From positions 62,001 to 126,000 of the forward strand of contig JACKNX010000002.1 in the NCBI GenBank assembly GCA_024234635.1: a DNA stretch of 64,000 nt, in the 5' to 3' direction. Below, piece by piece: positions 27,584 through 36,620 of this stretch; the stretch's first letter is position 1; every line of letters starts with the position of its first letter. The translations under genes and the position numbers were made by a program. The stretch comes from Pseudomonadales bacterium. Its GTDB lineage: Bacteria; Pseudomonadota; Gammaproteobacteria; Pseudomonadales; Azotimanducaceae. A model generated the notes under the pieces. It had not been told where the DNA came from. It was given only the letters and a program-made list of their open reading frames with translations, and did no database searches.

Positions 27584-29089
27584 CTAGTGGGCCGGTGGTT
27601 CATCCTCCTCATCCGGCTTGTCGCGGTTGCTGAGTTCCTCCAGGTCAAAACTGCTGGCCGCCCGCAGACCGGCGATGGTACTCAGGTTACGCAGGCTTTG
27701 GCGCGCCGAGCGCATGAGCATGCCCAGCACCACCCGGTTGCGCACGTCTCCCTCCTCCCCCACCAGGCTGAGACGGTGCAACGCATAGATGCCGATCACC
27801 GTCGCCAGGAAAAAGAAGAAGTCCCAGTGCGTGAACGACAACGCCTCCATGGCCATGCGGCTGTCCGCGTCGTGCCAGTTGACCGTCAACGACAGTTCCC
27901 AGGTGGCAAACAGGTCGGCAAACGCGCCGCCGCACAGCGCCGCCACGCCACCCGCCAGCGCATTGACCATGGAACTGGAGGCCAGGTACGCGGTGGCATT
28001 GCCCGCCGGCGCCAGCTTCAGGGCAATGTTGCCGGACGCCAGATTCACCCCGGCCGTAGCGATACCGGCAACGATGTGAATGACGATGAGCAATGGAAAG
28101 GTGCCTGCCCATACATCCGGGAACGTCGTGAACGTCCAGGCAAAAATTGCCACAACAAAAGCCGTGCCGCATACCCGCAGCACGGCCTTGTTGCTGAATC
28201 GGTCGGCAATGCGCCCCCAGGCGGTCACGGTCAGAAACGCTGCAAGCTGCGACAACGTACCCAGTCCGATGACCCACAGCAGATCCAGCTCCATGCGCTT
28301 GAGCATATGCACCGTGAAGAACGGAGCCGCCAGATTGATGGCAAACGTCCAGCTCGCCAGAAAACGGATGAGCCGCTGGTAGTTTTCGTGCTGGAACGGT
28401 TCGCGCAGCCGCCCGAAGAGTCCCCCATGCCGGGCTGGCTGCATGGGCGGCTCATGAATTTTCCGCGCGCAGATCACCGCGTAGGCACCGCCGAGGAACG
28501 ACAGGAAATAGACGATGCCATAGGCAACGGTAACGCTGTCCGGAAGCTGCTTCTTCCACACGTCGACGAAAGCAGCGCCAATCAGGCTGAGCGCGATGCC
28601 GATACCCAGCATACGTTGCTGGCGGATGCCGAACAGGCGCCCCATCTCGGCATCGGGCACCAGGTCGCGCATCCAGGAACTCCACGCGCACTGGAGAAAG
28701 GCGCCGGCGGCATAGCGGATGGCGAACGCAACGATGATCACCGCCAGCGCCTGGTCGGCACTCAGGAACCAGGCGGCCAGCGCAATCACCAGCAGCATTG
28801 GCCGTGCGACCCAGCCGCTCCAGTTGTACACCCGCTTGCGGTCGCGCATGCGATCCACCGCGTACACCGCCGGGATCTGGGCCAGTTGAGAGAGGTGAGG
28901 AATGGCCGCCAACAGGCCGATGGTGAGGTTCGAGGCGCCAAGCTGAACAGCCAGGGCAGTGAGAAACGCCCCCACCGCCAGGGTTTCCATGATCTGTATG
29001 CCGATACCGTTGCGAATGATCCACTTCTCGCTGTCGGCGAGATGGGACATGCCGGCGGACGCCGACCCTGCTTGGGAATCAGTAGTCAT
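27584..29089 (-). CDS. MFS transporter
   Basis: 501 residues from the ATG at 29089. The frame is open to 29164 but the extra 25 residues look non-native. About twelve hydrophobic helices are present, with VYAVDRMRDRKRVYNWSGWVARP as the loop 2-3 motif and WGRIADRFSNKAVL as the equivalent in the second half. The C-terminal 70 residues are hydrophilic and acidic (DKPDEEDEPPAH). The N-terminus has no signal peptide. Inner-membrane secondary transporter; substrate unknown. Convergent with ppk2. Confidence 0.85.
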   Translation of the reverse strand: MTTDSQAGSASAGMSHLADSEKWIIRNGIGIQIMETLAVGAFLTALAVQLGASNLTIGLLAAIPHLSQLAQIPAVYAVDRMRDRKRVYNWSGWVARPMLLVIALAAWFLSADQALAVIIVAFAIRYAAGAFLQCAWSSWMRDLVPDAEMGRLFGIRQQRMLGIGIALSLIGAAFVDVWKKQLPDSVTVAYGIVYFLSFLGGAYAVICARKIHEPPMQPARHGGLFGRLREPFQHENYQRLIRFLASWTFAINLAAPFFTVHMLKRMELDLLWVIGLGTLSQLAAFLTVTAWGRIADRFSNKAVLRVCGTAFVVAIFAWTFTTFPDVWAGTFPLLIVIHIVAGIATAGVNLASGNIALKLAPAGNATAYLASSSMVNALAGGVAALCGGAFADLFATWELSLTVNWHDADSRMAMEALSFTHWDFFFFLATVIGIYALHRLSLVGEEGDVRNRVVLGMLMRSARQSLRNLSTIAGLRAASSFDLEELSNRDKPDEEDEPPAH

Positions 29090-29257
29090 CAGAACACCGA
29101 AGGCGACGCAGTACCGCATTGCGCGGGCAGCATTCGCGTTACAGAGAATGGAAATTCGTTGCACGCCCCGGGGAAGGCGACCCGCCGACGTCGGGCAATC
29201 TCACCACATCCGACGGGCCTTGGCATCAGCTCCGTTGCGACAACGACACCGTGGACG

Positions 29258-31165
29258 TCAGTTCAGCCACCGTACGCCAGGCGCCGCAGCCTGGGCTACT
29301 TCCGTCTCAGGCAAGCCCCCATTCCCAGCCGCAGACGCCTCAGCAGCCACGGTCGGTTCAGACAGGGCAGACTCTGGAATGGCCGTCCGCCCTGGGGATT
29401 CCTGGTTGGCGGCTTCCAGACGCGCAGGTTCTTGGAGAGCAGGTTCTTGGACAGGCACGATGGCAGGTTCTTGGACAGGCACGATGGCAGGTTCTTGGAC
29501 AGGCACGATGGCAGCCTCGCGGACTGGCGCAGGATCAGGTACCACTGTCGGCGCGGCTGCGACGAGGGGTTCCTGCCCCACTGGCACCCGGGCTGATTGC
29601 CGGGCGGGTGATTGCTGCGCCGGTGATCGCTGCGCCGGTGATCGCTGAGCTGGTGCTTGCTGAACTTGTGATTGCTGGGCAGGTGCTGCATTGCCGTCCC
29701 CGGTGACGCCGACGCTGGTCACCACGGAGGCATCACCGCCAGCACCCGCCTCCCCGGAACGGGGCGGTTGCGCTGCGGCCTTCGTTGCAACTGCCTTCGG
29801 TGCAGCGTGCGCGTTTGGCCGCGAATCATCGCGCAATTTGCCGGCGGCAGGGACGGCGGCCGGCGCACGTTCGCCCACCGTGTCACCCCGGCCGGCAGGC
29901 CAGCGCGTCAGCTTCGGCCACGCCTTGTAGTTGGGCTTGGGTATGCCGGCATCCCGCACACGGCGAACTTCGTCCTGGTTCCACTGGCGGGAACCGTCCT
30001 CGGCAATCACCGGTGTGATGAGCACCACTGTTTCCGTGGTGATCTGGGTGTTCTCGGTGCCCGAAAACAGCCTGCGCACACCGGGAATCCGGTTCAGAAC
30101 CGGCACGCTGCGCCGACGTTCCGTTTCCGATTTCTTGATCAGGCCGCCAATGAACACGGTTTCGCCAGACGGCACGAGGATGTTGGTCGTGACCTCTGTC
30201 GTGTTCTGCGAAGGAATACCGTTGGCATCCACCGCGCCCGTCGACACTTCGGGATGGACGCTCATCAACACGTGGTTGTCGTCGTCGATCTGTACCATCA
30301 CGCGCAGAATCACCCCGGATTCCAGAAACTCGATGCTCTCCGTGGTCACCTGGTTGATGGTCGTGGTGACCTGGTAGCCGCGCCGATCACCAATAACCAC
30401 GCTGGCTTCCTGGTTTTCCAGCGCCACCAGCTTCGGCGTTGACAAGGTGCGCAGCCGACCTTCGTCCCGCAGCGCGTTGAGGGTAACGGACACATTCGGT
30501 GTCACCACGTCGAAGAAGAAACCCGGCGCATCGACGCCGGCACTGAACCCCTGCTGGCCATACGAGCCATTGCCGCCGCGCGACTGAAACAGATCGGACC
30601 AGTCAATGCCGAGGTTCTCGGCATCATTGAGCGTCACTTCAAGGATCTTGGCTTCGATCATGACCTGCCTCGGCCGGGCATCCACCGCCGCCAGCAACCG
30701 ATCGACCCGCGCCAGGAAATCCGGGCTGTCCTCCACCACCAGGATCTTGCGATCCGCGATGTAGCTGACCTTGCCATATCGGGAAAGGTACTTCTCCACC
30801 ATTTCGCTGACTTTCTCGCCGTCCGCATAACTGAGCTGGTACCAGCGCAGCTGCGTCACATCGCCATCCGCGTACTGACCGACCTCGTCCCGGTTGATGA
30901 TGAAAAAGGTGTCGCCGCGCTTTTCCAGCGCATAACCACCGGCGCTGGCCACCGAGGCCAGTGCTTTCTCCACCGGCACGTCATACAGATTGAGGGAAAT
31001 CTCACCAGTGAGTTTGGCCGGCACAAGCACATTCACACGCTCCTGGCGGGAAATCATGTCAATGACCTGGGTGATTTCCGTGTTCTGCACGCTGATCGTG
31101 ACATTCTGCGCCTGCGCTGCGCCTACCAGGAACAAGACCGCGAAACCTGCAAGAAAGTGTCTCAC
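29258..31165 (-). CDS. mshL: MSHA-type pilus secretin (MshL/PilQ family) with long repeat-bearing tail
   Basis: 635 residues from a GTG that overlaps the PilP-like stop by four bases (GTGA). A signal peptide (1-19) is followed by an STN/N0 domain (20-90), an N1-type domain with QLSYADGEKVSEMVEKYL (105-165), and the secretin barrel with RTLSTPKLVALENQEASVVI, VPSGETVFIGGLI, RSVPVLNRIPGVRRLF and VVLITPVI (about 225-390). It forms the outer-membrane pore for the pilus. Residues 410-635 are an unusual Ala/Pro/Gln-rich tail of low complexity with pentapeptide SPAQR-like and octapeptide VPVQEPAI repeats; family secretins normally end soon after the barrel. The MshL assignment rests on the lack of AMIN domains and on the gene order. 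Confidence 0.88.
   Translation of the reverse strand: MRHFLAGFAVLFLVGAAQAQNVTISVQNTEITQVIDMISRQERVNVLVPAKLTGEISLNLYDVPVEKALASVASAGGYALEKRGDTFFIINRDEVGQYADGDVTQLRWYQLSYADGEKVSEMVEKYLSRYGKVSYIADRKILVVEDSPDFLARVDRLLAAVDARPRQVMIEAKILEVTLNDAENLGIDWSDLFQSRGGNGSYGQQGFSAGVDAPGFFFDVVTPNVSVTLNALRDEGRLRTLSTPKLVALENQEASVVIGDRRGYQVTTTINQVTTESIEFLESGVILRVMVQIDDDNHVLMSVHPEVSTGAVDANGIPSQNTTEVTTNILVPSGETVFIGGLIKKSETERRRSVPVLNRIPGVRRLFSGTENTQITTETVVLITPVIAEDGSRQWNQDEVRRVRDAGIPKPNYKAWPKLTRWPAGRGDTVGERAPAAVPAAGKLRDDSRPNAHAAPKAVATKAAAQPPRSGEAGAGGDASVVTSVGVTGDGNAAPAQQSQVQQAPAQRSPAQRSPAQQSPARQSARVPVGQEPLVAAAPTVVPDPAPVREAAIVPVQEPAIVPVQEPAIVPVQEPALQEPARLEAANQESPGRTAIPESALSEPTVAAEASAAGNGGLPETEVAQAAAPGVRWLN
29437..29508. 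repeat. 24-base tandem repeat (three copies) inside the secretin tail
   Basis: Two exact copies (29461-29484 and 29485-29508) and one near-exact copy (29437-29460) lie in frame, each encoding eight residues around VPVQEPAI. Copy-number change would lengthen or shorten the tail without breaking the frame. A second, 15-base periodicity (GCTGCGCCGGTGATC-like) lies at about 29611-29670 in the same tail. Confidence 0.85.
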
Positions 31166-31509
31166 GATGCCCCCTCACCTTTTTCCTGGCCGGGCTTCGG
31201 AAACGACAGTGTGTAGCGACGTCCACCGCGTTCGAGGGTGACCATCGATTCACCCACGGAGCGCAGCGTATAGCCGGAGATTTTTTCGCCAACCGCCAGA
31301 ACCGTACCGTCGATGTTCGCCATCGGCGGATTGCCGAGCGGAATCACCGCCTTGAGGCGCAGATGCGTCACGACGGATGGCCCGCCACCGGACCTGACCG
31401 GTGGCGCCACGTGCTCGGCGCTGGCAAACGGGTTGTAACGGGCATCGTCAGCCGCGGCCTGGGCGCATAGCGCCAACACGCAGACTGTCATTCCCAAACG
31501 CATCAACAT
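31162..31509 (-). CDS. mshK: PilP/MshK-like pilus assembly protein
   Basis: 115 residues: a signal peptide (about 1-20), a short linker DARYNPFASAEHV, and one C-terminal beta domain (HLRLKAVIPLGNPPMANIDG, VLAVGEKISGYTLRSVGESMVTLERGG), like the HR domain of PilP, GspC and MshK. In these systems it is a periplasmic or inner-membrane-linked protein that docks the PilN/PilO complex to the secretin. It lies between the PilO-like and secretin genes, overlapping the latter by four bases. Primary similarity within the family is low, so the symbol rests partly on position. Confidence 0.7.
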   Translation of the reverse strand: MLMRLGMTVCVLALCAQAAADDARYNPFASAEHVAPPVRSGGGPSVVTHLRLKAVIPLGNPPMANIDGTVLAVGEKISGYTLRSVGESMVTLERGGRRYTLSFPKPGQEKGEGAS

Positions 31510-31554
31510 CCGTGTTCCTTTTCCCTGCGCGCCATCGATGGCGACGGGCCACGT

Positions 31555-32109
31555 TCAGCCGTCCAGCATCCGATAGGCGGACAACTGCATTCGGGCCACC
31601 AGCGCTGGATTGCGCCCCGGTTCTTTCACCTTCAACCCGTATTCCGTCACGACAACGTAGCCGAGCTGGGTGGTCACGTTCTGTAACCAGTCACTGAGAT
31701 CCGTATAGGAGCCTTCGAGCTCCAGACGGAACGTCAGTTCCTGGTACGGCAACTCTACAGGCACGGCCACCGGCTCGATCGTGACCAGCGTCACATCATG
31801 CTGCCAGGAAGCACTCTGCAACGCCGATACCATGTGCGCTTCAAGCTGGTTGGCGGGCAGGTTGTGCAGATTGCCGTGCAGCGATTCGCTGAGCTTCTGC
31901 ACCTCCGCCTCCAGCGGTTCCAGGCCCGCTTCCTGGGGTTGATCAGCAAGCGCACGCAGGCCCTCGAGCTCCGTGGCGCTGTCGCGGAACTTGCCATACA
32001 GCGGCTTGCCAACAAACGCCACAAGCAGGGAAACGACCAGAAACAGGCCCGCGCCACCGATCAGTGCAACTTCCCGAGGCGCAAGGCCACCGATGCGCGG
32101 CAGGTTCAT
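31555..32109 (-). CDS. mshJ: PilO/MshJ-like pilus assembly protein
   Basis: 184 residues. One N-terminal transmembrane helix (about residues 14-32, VALIGGAGLFLVVSLLVAF), a coiled-coil periplasmic stalk with repeated Glu/Leu (about 45-85), and a ferredoxin-like domain with LPYQELTFRLELEGSYTDLSDWLQNV, the PilO/GspM pattern. It pairs with the PilN-like protein, whose stop it overlaps by four bases (ATGA), to align the inner-membrane platform with the secretin. Confidence 0.75.
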   Translation of the reverse strand: MNLPRIGGLAPREVALIGGAGLFLVVSLLVAFVGKPLYGKFRDSATELEGLRALADQPQEAGLEPLEAEVQKLSESLHGNLHNLPANQLEAHMVSALQSASWQHDVTLVTIEPVAVPVELPYQELTFRLELEGSYTDLSDWLQNVTTQLGYVVVTEYGLKVKEPGRNPALVARMQLSAYRMLDG

Positions 32110-32741
32110 GCGGGGGTCACCCGTGTGGCAAAGACAATGGCCAGCGTGAACACCACACCTTTTTCCACCTGGCCGGAGCGCTGAATCTTCACGTCCTCGA
32201 TGCCCTTCTCACGGAACAATGCCTGGACGAAACCCGACAACGCCGCGTGATCCTTTGCTTCACCCTGCAGCGTCATCTGCGTCAGGCTGTCCCAGGACGC
32301 GGGAAATTCCATGGTTGCGCCACTACCCGTAAACGCCAGGGGCGGTCGCACGTCCGCACCTTCCGCCCGGATCCCGGCACGGCGAACAGCCAGACTTTCA
32401 AAACGTACACCATTGGGCGCGGCCGCTGCTTCCACGATGGCAAGCGCCTCACCGACCGGCCTGCCGCCGGACAGGCTGGCCAGCAACCGCTGTTCGGCCT
32501 GCAGTTTCTGCTTCTGTTCCTGCAACCACGTCAGACGCTGCTGCTGCAGTTCCGACAGCGCCTTCTGCTGGCGCAGCGTCTGCAATTCAGCGTCGCGCTG
32601 CGACAGCAGATAGCCGGATGCGCCAATCCCGACACCGCACAGCAGAACCAGGAGCACCCCTCCACATGCTGACAAGAGCATCAGCCGACGTTGTCGGGCG
32701 CGCGCAAAATACTCCGGCGGTATGAGATTGAACTCAGACAT
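32106..32741 (-). CDS. PilN-like pilus assembly protein (MshI2 position)
   Basis: 211 residues from the ATG at 32741; an open frame extends 11 residues upstream but overlaps the previous gene more deeply. It starts MSEFNLIPPEYF, the INLLP-like cytoplasmic tail by which PilN proteins bind PilM. A transmembrane helix follows (about 21-43), then a Gln-rich coiled coil (50-85) and a periplasmic alpha/beta domain. It starts eight bases inside the PilM-like gene, so translation is coupled. Bitopic inner-membrane component of the assembly platform. Confidence 0.78.
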   Translation of the reverse strand: MSEFNLIPPEYFARARQRRLMLLSACGGVLLVLLCGVGIGASGYLLSQRDAELQTLRQQKALSELQQQRLTWLQEQKQKLQAEQRLLASLSGGRPVGEALAIVEAAAAPNGVRFESLAVRRAGIRAEGADVRPPLAFTGSGATMEFPASWDSLTQMTLQGEAKDHAALSGFVQALFREKGIEDVKIQRSGQVEKGVVFTLAIVFATRVTPA

Positions 32742-33825
32742 GATGAAAATCCCTGAGAGCCAGACCCGCGGCAATCGCCAGTTCCGGACGCCCGCTCTCC
32801 GGGGTTACATCCACGCCCACCCGCAGGAATGGCTGCAACGGGTCCGGAATCGTCTTCACCTCGTGGCGTACGAGGTCGGTCAGCAGCACATCCGCCCCAT
32901 GCCAGCGGGCGAGACTGCCAATGAGGAACACCTTCGCATCATCCACGCCACGGCTTTCACTGGCCGCATAGACCAGACCGCGTTCAATCTCACGCACCAG
33001 CTTGTTCAGCTCCGGCCGAATGATCTCCAGAACGGTCCGGGTGTGCGGATCCGGGCGGCTGGCACCCAGTTCCGCTTCCTGCAGCATGCCAAACGCCATT
33101 TCGGTATCCATGTCCAGCGCACGGGCAAGCTGCTCCATCACCGTGTCCTCGCCGAAGTCCACGACATCGTCACTCAGTACCCGGCCCCGCGAAATGAGCG
33201 TCAGAAACGATCGCGCCCGCCCGCAGTTGACGACCAGCGCTGCGCTCTCCGCACCCGGCCCCTGTATGGAGTCCACCAAGCGTTTGATGGCAACTGGCCC
33301 GATTTCCATTACCTCGGGCTTGAGATGACAGCCTCGCAGCAGGTCCAGATACCTCAATACGGTGTCTTTCCGGCACATGGCAATGAGGGAAGCCCGGTCA
33401 CGACTGTTGCTGTCCGGGTGTATGGGCAGATAGTCCACGACAAAGTCCGCCAGTACATCACCGATGCGATCCTTCAGCAGCTGGCCGATTGCCGCGGCTT
33501 CGCCCTGGCCGGGATTCACCTGGTAGTTCACGCTCATGACGCGCGTAAGCGAAGACGGCATGGCTACCACGCAACGGCGGCCGGAAAACCTGGCTTTCGC
33601 GAGCGTCCCCTGCACCAGTTTGCGAAATTCCTGCGGTGCTTCCAGCAGGTCCTCAAAGGGTGACGGTAGCGGTGCGCTGGCGCAGGCATGCAGGCGCACA
33701 CCCGACGCACCATGCGCCAGCTGCACCAGGTGCAGGTACTCCAGCGAAAATTCCACGCCGATGGCACCTACCATGGCGCGACCGGCACGGCGACCAGCAA
33801 ACGGCAAGCGTATCAAAGCGAGCAC
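32734..33825 (-). CDS. mshI: PilM/MshI-like actin-fold pilus assembly protein
   Basis: 363 residues from a GTG. An ATG at 33777 (MVGAIGVEFSLEYLHLVQL) would remove 16 residues and is also plausible. The actin-like ATPase fold of PilM is recognisable: GVEFSLEYLHLVQ (phosphate 1), RRCVVAMPSSLTRVMSVNY, a middle ALVVNCGRARSFLTLI, and a C-terminal VFLIGSLARWHGADVLLTDL with AIAAGLALRDF. In related pili it binds the PilN tail in the cytoplasm and links to the ATPase. It follows the large pilin-fusion gene with a 13-base overlap. Confidence 0.8.
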   Translation of the reverse strand: MLALIRLPFAGRRAGRAMVGAIGVEFSLEYLHLVQLAHGASGVRLHACASAPLPSPFEDLLEAPQEFRKLVQGTLAKARFSGRRCVVAMPSSLTRVMSVNYQVNPGQGEAAAIGQLLKDRIGDVLADFVVDYLPIHPDSNSRDRASLIAMCRKDTVLRYLDLLRGCHLKPEVMEIGPVAIKRLVDSIQGPGAESAALVVNCGRARSFLTLISRGRVLSDDVVDFGEDTVMEQLARALDMDTEMAFGMLQEAELGASRPDPHTRTVLEIIRPELNKLVREIERGLVYAASESRGVDDAKVFLIGSLARWHGADVLLTDLVRHEVKTIPDPLQPFLRVGVDVTPESGRPELAIAAGLALRDFHHV

Positions 33826-36620
33826 CCCGTGATGTCGACGTTGTCGATGTAGGCGCCTTCACTCGATCCCATTGACGGGTACGCCTTGAAGCGGATGTAG
33901 CGGTCCGCCTGCAGATAAGCACCGAGATCGTAGGACATGCTCAGCATGCTGGACGTGCTGTCATCGCCCGGTCCCTCGATGCGACCAAGCTCCGTCCAGG
34001 TTGTACCATCGCCCACGTCCACTGTGATGTAGTCACCAACATCCATGCCGTAGCGAGCATACTCAAACGTCAGCGTCGCGGACGTGAACTGGCTCAAGTC
34101 GACGCGACGCTGAATGCCACGGTTGTTACGCTGCACCCGAATGGCGCGTGGCGAGGTAAGTACACGAATTTCACCCGAAGAAACGCCATCGTTTTCACCG
34201 ATTTCCGTCCATGCATCCGGCCACGGCAGACTGCCGCTGGTGCCGGCAAAGGTGACGGTGGCGAACTCGTCCCGGTAGTTCTGCGTGTCGCAGGGCATTC
34301 CCGCCCCCATGGCGCCGCCTCCGGACACCCCTTCCGCGGCGAGCAGCGCAACGTCCGCGGGCAGGAGCGCACCCTGAAATATCCGCACATCGTCAATGCG
34401 ACCAATCGTGGAGTCTGTGCCATCGTGTCCCAACTGCACTGGCACGGGGCCACTCGAGAGCGACAGACCCGCCGCGGTAGTGCCATCGGCCACACCGTCG
34501 AGATACACGGTAGCCACGCCGGCCGCCGTGTCGATCACCGCGGCAAGGTGATGCCACTCGCCTGGCATCACCGTGGCACTGCCTGTTAACGTGCGCGCAC
34601 TGCCATCATTGAACTGTAAAGCCACGGCACCGTTATCGAGCCCCAGCCAGTACTGGTGCGAGCCGGCCGCAAGCGTACGGCTCACCACCGGTTGGCGACC
34701 GCTGACCGTGTTCGTGTACAGCCAGCCACTCAGACTGACTGAGCCCGTCAGGTTGAGTCGCCCGGGGTCGGCAACCTGTGCCCCCTCGTCCGCGGCATCC
34801 AGTTCAAGCGCGCCCTGCACGGCACCGCCCACGGGTTGCCAGGTGGGGGTGCCGGAGAGCGTCGCATCGTTGCCCCCGACCCGGTCCACCGCCGCCGCAC
34901 CACTCTGCTCATCCAGGCGCCAGTGGGCCTGGGGTGACTGCGACAGCGGTGTTTCAATCAGCCGCACGACCTTGTTCGTCGCGCTGCTGCCGACCAGGTG
35001 CGCGCAGGACGCCATATCCACGGCCAGCGCGCCAGCCGTACCGACGCCGAAGCGATTGATGTCGTAGCGTTCCTCCACCGCGCCATCGAAGAGCACGTGC
35101 ATCACTTCGTTACGGCCCGCGTCCAGAAGCAGAAACCGCTCCTGGTTGTACACCTGCGCAACATCGCCCGCCACCGCTGGCGCAAAGTCCGGTGTCACAA
35201 GCGCAACCGGCGTGCCTGTCGGATCGACAACTTCGATGTTTCCCGACGCGTCCACCATCGCGAAGTGATCTTCCCATGCATGCCCCGCGGGTAGCCGAAG
35301 GTAGGTAACGCCCACTGGCGACGACAGCGCGGAACCGGTAACCGGCTGCGAGCGCTCAACACCACAGGTGGCGCCAACGATGACCAGCAGCGGAGAGGGT
35401 TGGGTGGTAGTCGCCACGAGTTTTCCCACGTCCGGACCGGCGGAGATATAGTCCAGACCTGTCAGCGCATTCGGCAGCGTACAACTGCCTGTCAGGGCAC
35501 CGGTTGCATCGTAGGCGTTCAGATCCGGGCCGCTCGCGACGATCACGCCGCCTTCGTCCGCAAAAGTGATACCGGCGACCGACTGGTTGGCGGGCACCGA
35601 TGCCAGGCCCTGCAAGGTTGGCAGCGATGGGGAAAAACTACCGACCTGCGTATTCCCGCGCAGATTGCCATCACAGGAAATGTAGTTGTCCACGCTGCAG
35701 GCGGAGCCACAGGCGCAGGAATAGGTAACGACAACGCTGGGTGCATTGACGGCATCATCATCGGAGGCCATGTCGGCGGTTTTCGCCCCCATGGATGCAG
35801 CCCACCGGAGGAGCATGCCGTGATTGGGCACGTCACCAGACACCCACAGCCTGACGAGGCTGGTGATGTCGACGGTCTGACCGGGTCCGCTTACATCGCC
35901 GGGAAACGAGGCAAATACTTCCGTGTCGTGCGTGCCGCCTGCGTCACCCCAGTCGATATCATAGGGAAAGCCCAGAATCGTTCCCTGGTCACGCACGTCC
36001 CAGGAAACGACGTCCTCATCCCAGTCCTCCAGCAGGCGGTGGATGTTGATGACAAGACCGTTATCGCCCTTGCCGTTGATCTTGTACTGCAGCGTGGCGC
36101 TGTCGATACGCACGCCGGCCGGCAGGCCGCTGAGATCAACCTGCAGCAGGCCACGGTTCTCCTTGCTGACCGACTCGCCGGTCTTGACGTTGGGGTCCGA
36201 TCCCTTGTTTTCAGCCGGCTTGTCCTTTTTGATGAAGGCGCCTTTGGTGATCGGCATCTGCAGCGTCTTCGGCGCATCGTAAGCCGTTTCCGCCGGTACC
36301 AACCGCGTTCGGGATCCCCCGGAAACAAGTGACGCCGACAGGGTCAACGCGACGGGGGACCCTTCAACGCTGGAGAACTGGGCACCAAAAGTATTGCCAT
36401 CCAGCGACGATGTGACGGCTGTATAGCCCCCGCACGAACGGGCATCGAGTTCCTTCTCCGCGGCGAGATAGGCCGCATCCAGAAGGCCGCTGAGCCGGCT
36501 CTCATCCTGAAGGCCACGGGCAGTGTCGGACAACGCCGTGCCCTGACGTGACAGCACACCCACCGCCAGCGCCAGGACGACCAGCCCGATCACCACCGGC
36601 AGGACCGCAAAGCCCTTCAC
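33813..36620 (-). CDS. Very large pilin-like protein (MshP/MshQ-like) with DNRLRE and LamG-type modules
   Basis: 935 residues from a GTG overlapping the previous stop by four bases. The N-terminus MKGFAVLPVVIGLVVLALAVGVL is a prepilin-like hydrophobic helix as in MshP; no class III signal Glu is seen. About 105-300 resembles a DNRLRE domain (ATLQYKINGKGDNGLVINIH, LEDWDEDVVSWD). It is followed by a Cys-rich patch CACGSACS (about 302-309), a region of repeated beta strands (about 325-570), a LamG/concanavalin-like domain (HWRLDEQSGAAAVDRVGG, YWLGLDNGAVALQFNDG, GEWHHLAAVID, GRIDDVRIFQGAL; about 580-775), and a final beta-sandwich ending in CSL. In Vibrio MshP and MshQ are separate. This looks like a fusion forming a pilus-tip adhesin. 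Confidence 0.75.
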   Translation of the reverse strand: MKGFAVLPVVIGLVVLALAVGVLSRQGTALSDTARGLQDESRLSGLLDAAYLAAEKELDARSCGGYTAVTSSLDGNTFGAQFSSVEGSPVALTLSASLVSGGSRTRLVPAETAYDAPKTLQMPITKGAFIKKDKPAENKGSDPNVKTGESVSKENRGLLQVDLSGLPAGVRIDSATLQYKINGKGDNGLVINIHRLLEDWDEDVVSWDVRDQGTILGFPYDIDWGDAGGTHDTEVFASFPGDVSGPGQTVDITSLVRLWVSGDVPNHGMLLRWAASMGAKTADMASDDDAVNAPSVVVTYSCACGSACSVDNYISCDGNLRGNTQVGSFSPSLPTLQGLASVPANQSVAGITFADEGGVIVASGPDLNAYDATGALTGSCTLPNALTGLDYISAGPDVGKLVATTTQPSPLLVIVGATCGVERSQPVTGSALSSPVGVTYLRLPAGHAWEDHFAMVDASGNIEVVDPTGTPVALVTPDFAPAVAGDVAQVYNQERFLLLDAGRNEVMHVLFDGAVEERYDINRFGVGTAGALAVDMASCAHLVGSSATNKVVRLIETPLSQSPQAHWRLDEQSGAAAVDRVGGNDATLSGTPTWQPVGGAVQGALELDAADEGAQVADPGRLNLTGSVSLSGWLYTNTVSGRQPVVSRTLAAGSHQYWLGLDNGAVALQFNDGSARTLTGSATVMPGEWHHLAAVIDTAAGVATVYLDGVADGTTAAGLSLSSGPVPVQLGHDGTDSTIGRIDDVRIFQGALLPADVALLAAEGVSGGGAMGAGMPCDTQNYRDEFATVTFAGTSGSLPWPDAWTEIGENDGVSSGEIRVLTSPRAIRVQRNNRGIQRRVDLSQFTSATLTFEYARYGMDVGDYITVDVGDGTTWTELGRIEGPGDDSTSSMLSMSYDLGAYLQADRYIRFKAYPSMGSSEGAYIDNVDITGCSL

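Noticed and set aside
27553..27593. Terminator between ppk2 and the MFS gene
   Set aside because: GGCCC and GGGCC arms exist but the stem is interrupted and weak.
27278..29596. 772-residue plus-strand open frame
   Set aside because: It runs antisense through the MFS gene and the secretin tail and has no domain-like sequence; long antisense frames are expected at this GC content.
29437..29670. Repeat array as a CRISPR candidate
   Set aside because: The repeats are adjacent, short, in frame and inside a secretin gene, with no unique spacers.
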